Shown here: positions 19,601 to 30,554 of the stretch, piece by piece
Layout of the letters: every line of letters begins with the position of its first letter
How positions within the stretch are numbered: the first letter of the stretch is position 1
The notes under the pieces: model-generated
The model's input: only the letters and a program-made list of their open reading frames with translations
Told to the model about the DNA's origin: nothing
Database searches by the model: none
Position numbers and translations under genes: made by a program
Source: Glandiceps talaboti
Taxonomy: Eukaryota; Hemichordata; Enteropneusta; Spengelidae
Reading direction: 5' to 3'
DNA length: 64,000 nt
Assembly (NCBI RefSeq): GCF_964340395.1
Contig: NC_135550.1
Span: forward strand, 16,136,984-16,200,983

Positions 19601-22600
19601 TATTGTTTATTTTACAAAAGACAGCTGAAAGCATTATGCTCACTATACCCACTAACTTCAGCAAATCAATCTGACATGTATTGTAATTTAGGAAAAAGTG
19701 CAGATACTTAAGAGTGAAACCGAGAATTTCTAAATTTCCCGACACAACTTATATGACACCATTTTTAATGGCATTTTACCATTGTCCTTCAATTATGAGA
19801 GAAAACATTGTCAAATTTTGGTAAGAATAGAAAAGCAGCGCTAGACACCCATTTCTTATTCATATGGTCACGTTAATAAACTGTTTCAATTCATTTCTCA
19901 CATAGAACATGATGTCCAATATCATTAACAGATTCTTTACATTTGCTACTATGTTGCTATCCATATTTTGGACAATAATGGCTAAATATTACCTTCTTGA
20001 TTGGCTTCACTCTTATTCACTGAATGTTGACTATCATTGATGTTAACAGCACCACCACTGGGAGTGACAGCCTTCAGAGTAGGTGCTGGTCGTTGTAAGT
20101 TATTAGTTTCCACTGCATTCCGAGTAAGAGCTGACGCTCCGGGAGGGATTACTCGGACAGCAGATCCTGGTCTTCTTTGTATGGCATCGACTACTATGGA
20201 GGTAAATTGATCATACACTAGATTTCAGGTTACAAACTAAAGTGACATTTTAAAAAAATAGTGTCAATGGCATTGCAGCACAACTGCAAAAGTATGAACA
20301 TTGAAAATTTATCTTTTCAGAGTTTGATAGGATTGAACAAGTTCAGTTGAGCTAAAAAAAAAAAAAGTATGATGCCACCTCAATTCAGACTTACATACAG
20401 TCTCCATTTGGAGTCCTTTTTATAAATATAAATTATACATATCATCAGTCATGTAACACTCTGTATATTATAGTTATCCTCAATAGAAGGGGTTTCACAA
20501 TAACATTGCATATTGTTTATTTTACAAAAGACAGCTGAAAGCATTATGCTCACCAGTGAGCCCTCTAAGCCAATTTGATGCACCACTGATGAACACAATA
20601 TCTAGTGACGCACCAAAATTTGATGTTCCCCTATCTCTTTCTATGTGGTGACTCACAAGAAATGCCAGTTTTTCTCAGTTTGACCCACAACAACAAAATT
20701 TGGCTATCATTAGAGGGCACACTGATGATCACTCTACCCACTGACTTCAGCAAATCAATCTGACATGTATTGTAATTTAGAAAGAAGTGCAGATACTGAG
20801 AGTGAAGCCGAGAAATTGTAAATTTCCTGACACAACTTATGTGACACCATTTTTAATGCCTGACACTTTTACACTGTCCTTCAGTTAAGAAAGAAAACAT
20901 TCAATTTGTCAAATTTTGGTAAGAATAGAAAAGCATCGCTAGACACCAATTTCTCATCCATATGCATAATAGTAAATACTGTTTCAATTCATTTCTCACA
21001 TGGAACATGATGTCCAATATTGTTGACAGATTTTCTTTACATTTGCTACTATGTTGCTATTCATATTTTGGACAATAATGGCTAAATATTACCTTCTTGA
21101 TTGGCTTCACTCTTATTCACTGAATGTTGACTATCATTGATGTTAACAGCGCCACCACTGGCAGTGACAGCCTTCGGAGTAGGTGCTGGTCGTTGTAAGT
21201 TATTAGTTTCCACTGCATTCTGAGTAAGAGCTGACGCTCCGGTGGGGATTACTCGGACAGCAGATCCTGGTCTTCTTTGTATGGCATCGACTACTATGGA
21301 GGTAAATTGATCATACACTAGATTTTAGATTACAAAGTAAAGTGACATTTTTAAAAAATAGTGTTAATGGCATTGCAGCACAACTGGAAAAGTATGAACA
21401 TTGAAATTTTTATTGTTTCAGAGTTTGATAGGATTGAACAAGTTCAGTTAAGCTAAAAAAAAGTATGGTGCCACCTAAATTCAGACTTACACACAGTCTC
21501 CATTTGGAGTTTTTTTTTAAATATAAATTATACATAGCATCAGTCATGTATTAAACACTCTGTATAGGATCATTATCCTCAATAGAAGGGGGGAGGGTTT
21601 CACAATAACATTGCATGTTGCACAGCTGAAAGCACTATGCTTACCAGTGAGCCCTCTATTAGCCAATTTGACGCGCCACTGATGCACACAATATCTAGTG
21701 ACGCACCAAAATTTGACGTTCCCCTATCTCTTTCTATGTGGTGACTTACAAGAAATGTCAGTTTTTCTCAGTTTGACCCACAACAACAAAATTTGGCTAT
21801 CATTAGCAGGCACACTGATGATCACTCTACCCACTGACTTCAGCAAATCAATCTGACATGTATTGTAATTTAGGAAGAAGTGCAGATACTTAGAGTGAAG
21901 CCGAGAAATTGTAAATTTCCTGACACAACTTATATGACACCATTTTTAATGCCTGACACTTTTACTACTATCCTTCAGTTAAGAAAGAAAACATTGTCAA
22001 ATTTTGGTAAGAATACAAAAGCATTGCTAGACACCAATTTCTCATCCATATACATCATAGTAATACTGTTTCAATTCATTTCTCACATGGAACATGATGT
22101 CCAATATTGTTGACAGATTCTTTACATTTGCTACTATGTTGCTATTCATATTTTGGACAATAATGGCTGAATATTACCTTCTTGATTGGCTTCACTCTTA
22201 TTCACTGAATGTTGACTATCATTGATGTTAACAGTGCCACCACTGGGAGTGACAGCCTTCGGAGTAGGTGCTGGTCGTTGTAGGTTATTAGTTTCCACTG
22301 CATTCTGAGTAAGAGCTGACGCTCTGGGGGGGATTACTCGGACAGCAGATCCTGGTCTTCTTTGTATGGCATCGACTACTATGGAGGTAAATTGATCATA
22401 CACTAGATTTCAGGTTACAAAGTAAAAAGACATTTTTAAAAATTAGCGTCAATGCATGGTGTACTTGCACAACTGAAAAAGTATGATGCCATCTCAATTC
22501 AGACTTACACACAGTCTCCATTTGGAGTCCTTTTTATAAATATAAATTATACATAGCATCAGTCATGTAACACTCTGTATAGTATAGTTATCCTCAATAG

Positions 22601-25600
22601 AAGGGGTTTCACAATAACATTGCATATTGTTTATTTTACAAAAGACAGTTGAAAGCATTATGCTCACTATACCCACAAACTTCAGCAAATCAATCTGACA
22701 TGTATTGTAATTTAGGAAAAAGTGCAGCTACTTAAAGTGAAACTAAGAAATTCTAAATTTCTTGACACAACTTATATGACACCATTATTAATGGCATTTT
22801 ACCATTGTCCTTCAGTTATGAGAGAAAACACTGTCAAATTTTGGTAAGAATAGAAAAGCAGAGCTAGACACCCATTTCTTATTCATATGGTCATGTTAAT
22901 AAACAGTTTCAATTCATTTCTCACATGGGAACATGATGTCCAATATCATTAACAGATTCTTTACATTTGCTACTATGTTGCTATTCATATTTTGGACAAT
23001 AATGGCTAAATATTACCTTCTTTATTGGCTTCACTCTTATTCACTGAATGTTGACTATCATTGATGTTAACAGCGCCACCACTGGAAGTGACAGCCTTCG
23101 GAGTAGGTGCTGGTCGTTGTAAGTTATTAGTTTCCACTGCATTCCGAGTAAGAGCTGACGCTCTGGGGGGGATTACTCGGACAGCAGATCCTGGTCTTCT
23201 TTGTATGGTATCGACTACTATGGAGGTAAATTGATCATACACTAGATTTTAGATTACAAAGTAAAGTGACATTTTTAAAAAATAGTGTCAATGGCATTGC
23301 AGCACAACTGGAAAAGTATGAACATTGAAATTTTTATCGTTTCAGAGTTTGATAGGATTGAACAAGTTCAGTTAAGCTAAAAAAAAAAAGTATGATGCCA
23401 CCTCAATTCAGACTTACACACAGTATCCATTTGGAGTTTTTTTTTAAATATAAATTATACATAGCATCAGTCATGTATTAAACACTCTGTATAAGATCGT
23501 TATCCTCAATAGAAGGGGGGTTTCACAATAACATTGCATGTTGTTATTTTACAAAAGACAGCTGAAAGCATTATGCTCACCAGTGAGCCCTCTATTAGCC
23601 AATTTGACGCGCCACTGATGCACACAATATCTAGTGACGCACCAAAATTTGATGTTTCCCTATCTCTTTCTATGTGGTGACTCACAAGAAATGCCAGTTT
23701 TTCTCAGTTTGCCCCACGACAAAGTTTGGCTATCATTAGAGGGCACACTAATGATCACTCTACCCACTGACTTCAGTAAATCAATATGACATGTATTGTA
23801 ATTTAGGAAGAAGTGCAGATACTTAGAGTGAAGCTGAGAAATTGTAAATTTCCTAACACAACTTTTATGACACCATTTCTAATGCCTGACACTTTTACCA
23901 CTGTCCTTCAGTTAAGAAAGAAAACATTGCCACATTTTAGTAAGAATAGAAAAGCATCGCTAGACACCCATTCCTCATTCATATGGTCATGTTAATGGAC
24001 TGTTTCAATTCATTTCTCACATAGAACATGATGTCCAATATTGTTGACAGATTCTTTACATTTGCTACTATGTTGCTATTCAAACTTTGGACAATAATGG
24101 CTAAATATTACCTTCTCGATTGGCTTCACTCTTATTCACTGAATGTTGACTATCATTGATGTTAACAGCGCCACCACTGGAAGTGACAGCCTTCGGAGTA
24201 GGTGCTGGTCGTTGTAAGTTATTAGTTTCCACTGCATTCCGAGTAAGAGCTGACGCTCCGGGGGGGATTACTCGGACAGCAGATCCTGGTCTTCTTTGTA
24301 TGGCATCGATTACTATTGAGGTAAATTGATCATACACTAGATTTCAGGTTACAAAGTAAAAAGACATTTTTAAAAATTAGCGTCAATGCATGGTGTACTT
24401 GCACAACTGAAAAAGTATGATGCCACCTCAATTCAGACTTACATACAGTCTCCATTTGGAGTCCTTTTTATAAATATAAATTATAAATAGCATCAGTCAT
24501 GTAACACTCTGTATATTATACTTATCATCAATAGAAGGGGGGTTTCACAATAACATTGCATATTGTTTATTTTACAAAAGACAGCTGAAAGCATTATGCT
24601 CACCAGTGAGCCCTCTATTAGCCAATTTGACGCGCCACTGATGCACACAATATCTAGTGACGCACCAAAATTTGATGTTTCCCTACCTCTTTCTATGTGG
24701 TGACTCACAAGAAATGCCAGTTTTTCTCAGTTTGCCCCACGACAAAGTTTGGCTATCATTAGAGGGCACACTAATGATCACTCTACCCACTGACTTCAGT
24801 AAATCAATCTGACATGTATTGTAATTTAGGAAGAAGTGCAGATACTTAGAGTGAAGCTGAGAAATTGTAAATTTCCTAACACAACTTTTATGACACCATT
24901 TTTAATGCCTGACACTTTTACCACTGTCCTTCAGTTAAGAAAGAAAACATTGCCACATTTTAGTAAGAATAGAAAAGCATCGCTAGACACCCATTCCTCA
25001 TTCATATGGTCATGTTAATGGACTGTTTCAATTCATTTCTCACATAGAACATGATGTCCAATATTGTTGACAGATTCTTTACATTTGCTACTATGTTGCT
25101 ATTCATACTTTGGACAATAATGGCTAAATATTACCTTCTCGATTGGCTTCACTCTTATTCACTGAATGTTGACTATCATTGATGTTAACAGCGCCACCAC
25201 TGGGAGTGACAGCCTTCGGAGTAGGTGCTGGTCGTTGTAAGTTATTAGTTTCCACTGCATTCCGAGTAAGAGCTGACGCTCCGGGGGGGATTACTCGGAC
25301 AGCAGATCCTGGTCTTCTTTGTATGGCGTCGACTACTATTGAGGTAAATTGATCATACACTAGATTTCAGGTTACAAAGTAAAAAGACATTTTTAAAAAT
25401 TAGCGTCAATGCATGGTGTACTTGCACAACTGAAAAAGTATGATGCCATCTCAATTCAGACTTACATACAGTCTCCATTTGGAGTCCTTTTTATAAATAT
25501 AAATTATACATAGCATCAGTCATGTAACACTCTGTATATTATACTTATCCTCAATAGAAGGGGGGTTTCACAATAACATTGCATATTGTTTATTTTACAA

Positions 25601-26553
25601 AAGACAGCTGAAAGCATTATGCTCACTATACCCACTAACTTCAGCAAATCAATCTGACATGTATTGTAATTTAGGAATAAAAAACGAGAAATTGTAAATT
25701 TCCTGACACAACTAATATGACAACATTTTTAATGCCTGACACTTTTACCACTGTCCTTCAGTTAAGAGAGAAAACATTGTCAAATTTTGGTAAGAATAGA
25801 AAAGCAGTGCTAGACACCAATTTCTCATTCATATGCATCATATTAAAACTGTTTCAATTCATTTCTCACATGGAACATGATGTCCAATATTGTTGACTGA
25901 TTCTTTACATTTGCTACTATGTTGCTATTCATATTTTGGACAATAATGGCTAAATATTACCTTCTTCATCGGCTTCACTCTTATTCACTGAATATTGACT
26001 ATCATTGATGTTAACAGCGCCACCACTGGGAGTGACAGCCTTCGGAGTAGGTGCTGGTCGTTGTATGTTATTAGTTTCCACTGCATTCTGAGTAAGAGAC
26101 GCTCCTGAGATGATACTGACAGCAGATCCTGTAATTGACTCCATCAATTCCACACTGTTATTTTCTTGACTGCATGTTGCTACTGTCTCGTTCTCTTTGT
26201 GTGATATTGTATCATTGACTCTACCTGAACTAGTAGTGGCCATTAGCACATTTTCAAAGTCATCAGTTCCCATTTCCTGTGAGTGGTGGTCTACCTCACC
26301 AGACCTTGGTGGTCCACAGACTGACTTCTTCAAATAGCAAAATATTTTCTTAGCTAGTATTTCAGACAAATGTACTAACATGGTAATCTGTTCCGCCACA
26401 AGAGGACATAAAGCAAATGCAAAGGGTAGTCCAATAAGTAGAATTGCAGTAAGAAATACCTTACCTCCTATGGTTAATGGTGCTGACATTCCATAACCTG
26501 AGTGAGAAACAGAGACAGAAAAAGACAGACAAAAAGAGAGAGGAAAAGAGACC

Positions 26554-26602
<49 letters not shown>

Positions 26603-28611
26603 AAAAAAGTAAAATGTAAACAATAAAGAAAAGATGCCGAGTTGTATAATTGATGTAACTTATTATTTAACAAGTCACTCTCATTTGCATATTAATCAAT
26701 TAATTTTAGAAATTTGGTATTTTGTAATATTAGGATTGCAAGCGTCCAACTTCATATAATTTAGCACGTACACTGAGGATGAAATATCACATGTCTTTCA
26801 TAAACATTGTTGATGTAGCCTTTTTTTTACATAAGCATCTGCATATTATAATTATGAATTTTGGAAATTGGACTCCTGTCATTGCCTGTTCAGATACACA
26901 GTTACGGCAGCACTGTTCACATACACACAGTTACAGCAGCACTGTTCACATACACACAGTTACAGCAGCACTGCACCAGCATATATAAAGTTAAAACAGA
27001 ATACTTTCAAGCTACCAAGTTTGCTTATTACACACTGTTCATAGTTTTATCAAATGTAAGAAACACACATTTGGTAGGGTGATAGAATTCAGTTGTAACA
27101 TTAACCCAGTGCAGTAATGGCATAACTGTGTGTGTGTCTGAATATAGGGTATCTGAATAGAATAATACTAATAACAAAAGGAATAGTAATTATTTAACAT
27201 TGTGAAAATTCTCTATACAGACTGACTACCCAAACTGGTGATCTTGAAATGTATGTTATTCAAGCACGTTTCATTTAGTTGTTTGTAAATTTTTCTGCAA
27301 AATGTGCAACTTTCTTTTTTTTCTTAATCATAATTTTGTTACACACTATTCAAATGTCATTGTTATATTAAATGTTATAAACCAATATTACTGATCTGGG
27401 ATTTCACAAAATGTGGAACATCCAAGCATACAAATGAAATCAGAGTTGTGTCTAAATTTTTTGTACAGTGCAATGATGAAGGAACAACAACTGAATCACT
27501 GATGGCTTTCAATAAGGGATTTTACATCTCGTTGTATATCTCATGAGATATACAGATATGCCTAGCAACAACCATTGTCAAACATGTGATCGTGGTTAAA
27601 CTTTTGCCTTGATCATGTGTGATGATGTTTAGAACAATAGTGTTGCTGAAGTGCATAGCACCCATTTTTACTTGCGATAACTGACACAGACTGTTTGCAA
27701 TTTTTTGCCAGCATCAAGTTCGCAACACACTACAAGTTTTTTGCCACAATTGTTGAACGCAATCAACCCGCATGACATCATTTCTATTTGCAGTGCCCAA
27801 CAAATTTCACTGCATTGCTGCTTTAGTGATATTTCAAGGTGCCTTTTCAAATGACATGATATTACTCCTGACTCCTTCAGAGACCATATTATGGCGGATG
27901 TAATTTTCAGGACAATATCATAAGCTGTAGCACACTCTCTTTGTGATTGGCTGTCGTCGGTAAAAGTGCTCTGGTAAAATCAAGTCAGTGGTTGATTGCC
28001 GGCCAAAAAAAAATTGCTTAACACTGGGCCGGTAGCTATCATAAGTAAGGATTTCTATAGTGTGCTATCCACTTTGACATTTTCTACTTGACCAACGTCA
28101 AGTGGTTGCTATGGATGCAATGGCTTACATGACAGTGTGGTCTCTTAAGATCTGCCACGAGATGAAAAACGGCTTATCAAAATTTGGTTCTCATATGATC
28201 TTCATGGATCTATAGTGAAAAAGGAACCACATAAAAAATAAACAAATGTACAAGTGTTTAAACTCACCAGTTGTTGTTAAAAGGGTAATCACAAAGTGAA
28301 TTGAACCAGCGAAAGTCCACTTTGGTGCACGACTCAAATATACCTGTTTGTCACATGCTTGAATACTAGATTTCACCAAATCTGTTAATGTGGAATTGGA
28401 AAATCCAAAACGTTCCATCAAATGGTTCTTGAGGTCATACATGTGTTGGCCTCCTACTTGATCATCTGTGTGGCCTTCTAGATATTGGAATACGACAGCT
28501 CCAACACAAATCCAGACAAGCAGATCGAATAAGTGTAAAAATGTGGAAATCTTCTCAGTTGACTTCCGTGACAGATGGAATTCACCTTTGCAACCTTCAT
28601 GAACACCTTGT
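9793..28611 (-). CDS. Two-pore-domain potassium channel with giant repeat-built TM2-TM3 loop (K2P-B)
   Basis: Minus-strand exons: 28611-28268 (TM1, cap, first pore helix), 26497-25961 (filter end, TM2, loop), seven 201-nt cassettes (25335-25135, 24312-24112, 23217-23017, 22378-22178, 21293-21093, 20193-19993, 19287-19087), 18713-18393, 11902-11708 and 10292-9793 (TM3, P2, TM4, C-terminus, stop). Every join after the first is phase 1 and the whole frame is open. The first filter, TTTGYG, is split by an intron; the second is TTVGFGD. TM2 starts at GGKVFLTAILLIGLPFAFAL. The loop between TM2 and TM3 is about 770 residues, against a few tens in ordinary K2P channels. The protein would be about 1110 residues with the short first exon at 29242-29214, or the second half of a 1425-residue protein if spliced from K2P-A. 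As a K2P it should be a dimeric plasma-membrane K+ leak channel; the loop function is unknown. The start is unresolved: exon 28611-28268 has no ATG before TM1. Confidence 0.88.
10649..10673 (+). repeat. Poly-A run in a K2P-B intron
   Basis: About 25 consecutive A within the intron between the last two K2P-B exons. No flanking SINE or LINE body was recognised. Confidence 0.8.
12320..12870 (+). other. CpG-richer island with short open frames inside a K2P-B intron
   Basis: This stretch has visibly more CG dinucleotides than its surroundings. A plus-strand frame at 12658-12864 encodes 68 residues; an internal Met starts MASSKKRKVHLVNILENFG, where KKRKV resembles a monopartite nuclear localisation signal. 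No family is recognised. It may be a fragment of a transposon, an intronic promoter or a nested first exon. The word GTCCAAACTGACCAA at about 12307 recurs near 17671. Confidence 0.3.
12960..15085. repeat. 83-bp AT-rich satellite array with higher-order structure
   Basis: About 2.1 kb of tandem repeats in the large K2P-B intron. The basic period is 83 bp (GTAGAGCGAT blocks at 13102, 13185 and 13268). Each unit holds two related halves built on CGATATTTAGATCGT. A block with distinctive variants repeats after 554 bp (the doubled TAGATTGTCT at 13661 recurs at 14215; the variant at 13441 recurs at 13995). Confidence 0.95.
15520..15962. repeat. Minisatellite with an embedded CACGACC/GGTCGTG palindrome
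   Basis: Seven to eight units of about 50-65 bp, each with CCACGACCATACGACCGG followed by TCGTGGAGAAAAGAC. The GGTCGTGG and CCACGACC parts make each unit able to form a hairpin. A diverged piece (CCACGACCGAAATCTGGTCG) lies at about 16050. Open frames on both strands through it are repeat artefacts. Confidence 0.9.
16968..17207. repeat. CAGT/CACCAGT-based minisatellite
   Basis: Irregular repeats of CAGTCAGT, ACCAGTCAGT and ACCAGTTAGT run for about 240 bp and lead directly into the open frame ending at 17379. Confidence 0.85.
17098..17379 (+). other. Orphan open frame with acidic Tyr/Asp-rich C-terminus
   Basis: No ATG and no homology recognised. The frame opens inside the CAGT minisatellite (Ser/Gln/Val-rich) and continues into unique sequence encoding GIPVLISKQHKHECPFTP, then a tail ending DSDYNSDYDSE before TGA. 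The unique part has a protein-like composition and could be a terminal exon (an AG precedes GTATACC at 17210). It could equally be transposon debris. Confidence 0.25.
17600..18060. repeat. Diverged direct duplication of about 370 bp
   Basis: The word AATTCAAAGAGTGAAA at about 17636 recurs at about 18006, in both places preceded by GTAAACAT and a GGCATG-like word and followed by a GTC-rich stretch. No coding content is seen. Confidence 0.5.
20554..20724. mobile_element. hAT-like MITE, copy 1 (171 bp)
   Basis: Begins CAGTGAGCCCTCTA and ends TAGAGGGCACACTG, imperfect terminal inverted repeats. It is flanked by 8-bp near-repeats ATGCTCAC and ATGATCAC. Paralogous introns without the element read ATGCTCACTATACCC straight through, showing the empty site. 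Confidence 0.82.
21645..21817. mobile_element. hAT-like MITE, copy 2 (173 bp)
   Basis: Same element in the next cassette unit. The left flank is ATGCTTAC, the right flank ATGATCAC, and the right inverted repeat carries a T-to-C/A-to-G type change (TAGCAGGCACACTG). Confidence 0.8.
23581..23750. mobile_element. hAT-like MITE, copy 3 (170 bp)
   Basis: Same element; the right terminus has mutated from CACACTG to CACACTA. It shares this change with copy 4, which shows that the two were copied together by unit duplication. Confidence 0.8.
24604..24773. mobile_element. hAT-like MITE, copy 4 (170 bp)
   Basis: Almost identical to copy 3, 1023 bp away, and carrying the same CACACTA terminus. Spread here was by tandem duplication of the host unit, not by new transposition. 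Confidence 0.8.
26563..26602. repeat. (AG)n microsatellite
   Basis: About 40 bp of AG dinucleotides in the intron upstream (on the minus strand) of the K2P-B exon that encodes TM2. Confidence 0.95.
26660..26880 (+). mobile_element. Fragment of the dispersed 150-bp-unit repeat family
   Basis: Contains the family words ATTTGCATATTAATCAATTA, CATATAATTTAGCACGTACA and TTGTTGATGTAGCC in the same order as the longer copies at 50.7, 57.6 and 58.8 kb. Roughly one unit is present. Confidence 0.55.
27513..28181. mobile_element. Possible non-autonomous DNA transposon with imperfect inverted ends
   Basis: The left end ATAAGGGATTTTACATCTCG resembles the reverse complement of the right end, CGAGATGAAAAACGGCTTAT. 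Next to the left end is a 20-bp perfect palindrome (27534-27553) centred on CATG. No clear target-site duplication was seen, so this is tentative. It lies in the intron between the first two K2P-B exons. Confidence 0.35.
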
Positions 28612-28955
28612 CTGAAAAGGGGATAAAGTAAAATTAATTAATGGCTAATAATACAGGGAGCAAATTAAGCCAACAAGTCTTCTGCTTTTGGAGTGGGTGG
28701 CCGGGACACAAAAATAACCCTCCCTTCTTCAGTGACGACAACTGCACAGCCAGTCATTAACAAGCAAATGATATCTACCCCACATACACACAAAGTACTA
28801 CATGAAAAGAACAGTAACTGCCATAAATAGTAGATTGAGTGACAGGTTTGTTGAGAATTTTTAAAAAATCATGTCATCACATCACTTTAAACTCTTTTTT
28901 TTATACCATACTGTGCATAGCAAACTTTACCCCCATCCCCACCCCAACCCATCTC

Positions 28956-28957
28956 TC

Positions 28958-28990
<33 letters not shown>
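28956..28990. repeat. (CA)n microsatellite
   Basis: About 33 bp of CA repeat between K2P-A and K2P-B coding exons. Confidence 0.95.
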
Positions 28991-28993
<3 letters not shown>

Positions 28994-29213
28994 CATTGAA
29001 GTGTACATGATACTGTGTAAATCAGCTTACGCCTTTCACAAGTAACAAATAATGTTTTCATATTTTGGAACTTAACATTTACATTGGCATATCAAAATGT
29101 ATTTATTTTACTACTTTTGCAATTGGAGGTCTTGTTTTATTAATTTCACACACTAAACTACAATGCATTGTTATATTAACATGTTGATATAACCTTGGTT
29201 AACTTACACTCAC

Positions 29214-29242
29214 AGTAGAGTGGTGTTTCTGATGACTTGCAT
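29214..29242 (-). CDS. Candidate short first coding exon for K2P-B
   Basis: Reads MQVIRNTTL plus two bases, then a GTGAGT donor in phase 2, which fits the acceptor before 28611 (next codons CAA GGT GTT). It would give K2P-B a 30-odd residue N-terminus before TM1 and make it a gene independent of K2P-A. It is short enough to arise by chance, and splicing from K2P-A (donor after 29487) fits the same acceptor equally well. Confidence 0.35.
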
Positions 29243-29482
29243 GATCTTGCAGTTCACATAATGTGTAAATGTTTGAAGGATCAAAAATGTACTTCAGACA
29301 TTTACACTATCTTACAAGTAATTACATGGTGATTTGCTTTGTACAAAAGGGGCACTGCCATCACCCACTTGTGTAATCTACCACACCCATGGAGGTATAA
29401 TTGCCAGAGTAGTAATTAAATTGCGACGTGTTGTCATTGACAACAATGAGCTAACAAAATAAATAAACGCTAATTATTATGC

Positions 29483-30494
29483 TTACATTAATTGTCCATG
29501 AGTCTTGCCACAACCACAGTCCACCCTATCTTCACATGCAACTGGTGACAGTGTTGGATATCCGGATCCGCCTGATATTTTACTGACGATAGCCTTTTCT
29601 GTGGCGAGCATAGCCTGTTTACACTTCTTTGACCCGTAAGCAATCCAAAGGATGGCAAGCGAGGAACCCAAGAAAGTCCCGATATTGTTCATAGCATGAT
29701 AGAAATTCTCTCCTGCACCGTAATCATCTTTCACCAATGGGACGAGGTCTCCAAATCCAACCGTGGTGTACGATGTCAGGGTATAATAAATTGACACCAC
29801 CATCCCCCAACCTTCCTTTACTGCATACAGTATTGCGGAGATTACTGCGTAAAGTAGAAACACACCGAATGGAAGCAAGACAGCTCCAGTTACAGGACCC
29901 TTGGTGTCTGTGCTGTTCGTCTCCGAATCCTCTGTTCCTCGCCATTTCCGATACCTCCGTTTGATTCTCGCTAATACCTTATCCAAGAAGGCTATGTAGG
30001 AGGACAAGAAGGAAGACAGAAATGCAAACACCAGAACTATTCCAATAATCGAATGTAAGTTGCAAAACAAACGCCCTTCATATATTTGAGGAGCTGTCCG
30101 CCCAAGTCCTGTAAATGAAATATAGAAATATAATTATATTGGTTTCACTACTTGTACGTACCAAAGACCAGCCCGAAGTTCTGATTCATGGATTTGGTGA
30201 ACTTCTATCGACTTTATCTGAAGACGAGAAATAAAATGTGTATGCTTCATCTTCATGCCGTGTCGGTCCGGTCGCGACCATAGCATTGTGTACTTGCGCG
30301 CGATATATGTCATTGTACTTTCGGAAATGACATGGTGCATTACCATTTTCACATGGGGTAGAGCATGTGGAGAGGGTGACGCATAATATTGTAAACGCGA
30401 TGTGTGAGACAATGCAGGTAGGCTATTACATCGAGCAATAGAGCTACAATAATTGTAGCGTTAGTTTTGATTTTGAGTTAGTTTGTTGTCGTCG

Positions 30495-30554
<60 letters not shown>

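Larger units (their letters stand above)
19087..25961 (-). repeat. Tandem array of about 1-kb units, each carrying one 201-nt K2P-B cassette exon
   Basis: Seven units, each one exon plus its introns, repeat every 839 to 1100 bp. Each exon encodes 67 residues, beginning VVDAIQRRPGSAVRVIP and ending in NKSEAN(Q/R/K)EG. Copies differ at only a few sites (PPGA/PTGA/PPRA, TRN/TQN, TPSGG/TSSGG/TASGG). Introns are also closely alike, so duplication included them. The 3' part of the exon at 26497-25961 and the 5' part of the exon at 18713-18393 are diverged members of the same family, giving nine related segments. All cassette borders are phase 1, so any number can be skipped without a frameshift. 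Units differ in length mainly because four carry a 170-bp MITE. Confidence 0.93.

Noticed and set aside
24836-25018. Repeated plus-strand 60-residue frame (also at 23813 and, longer, at 21880)
   Set aside because: It lies in the repeated introns of the cassette units; its recurrence comes from the tandem duplication, not from coding constraint.
19076-25360. Seven separate small genes of 78 residues
   Set aside because: Each is an exon: the leading MYDQFTSI residues are intron sequence before a CCATAG acceptor, and the trailing NI lies after a GTAATA donor. Phases fit the K2P-B frame.
28839-29045. 68-residue plus-strand frame
   Set aside because: Half is a CA-repeat translation; no conserved features.
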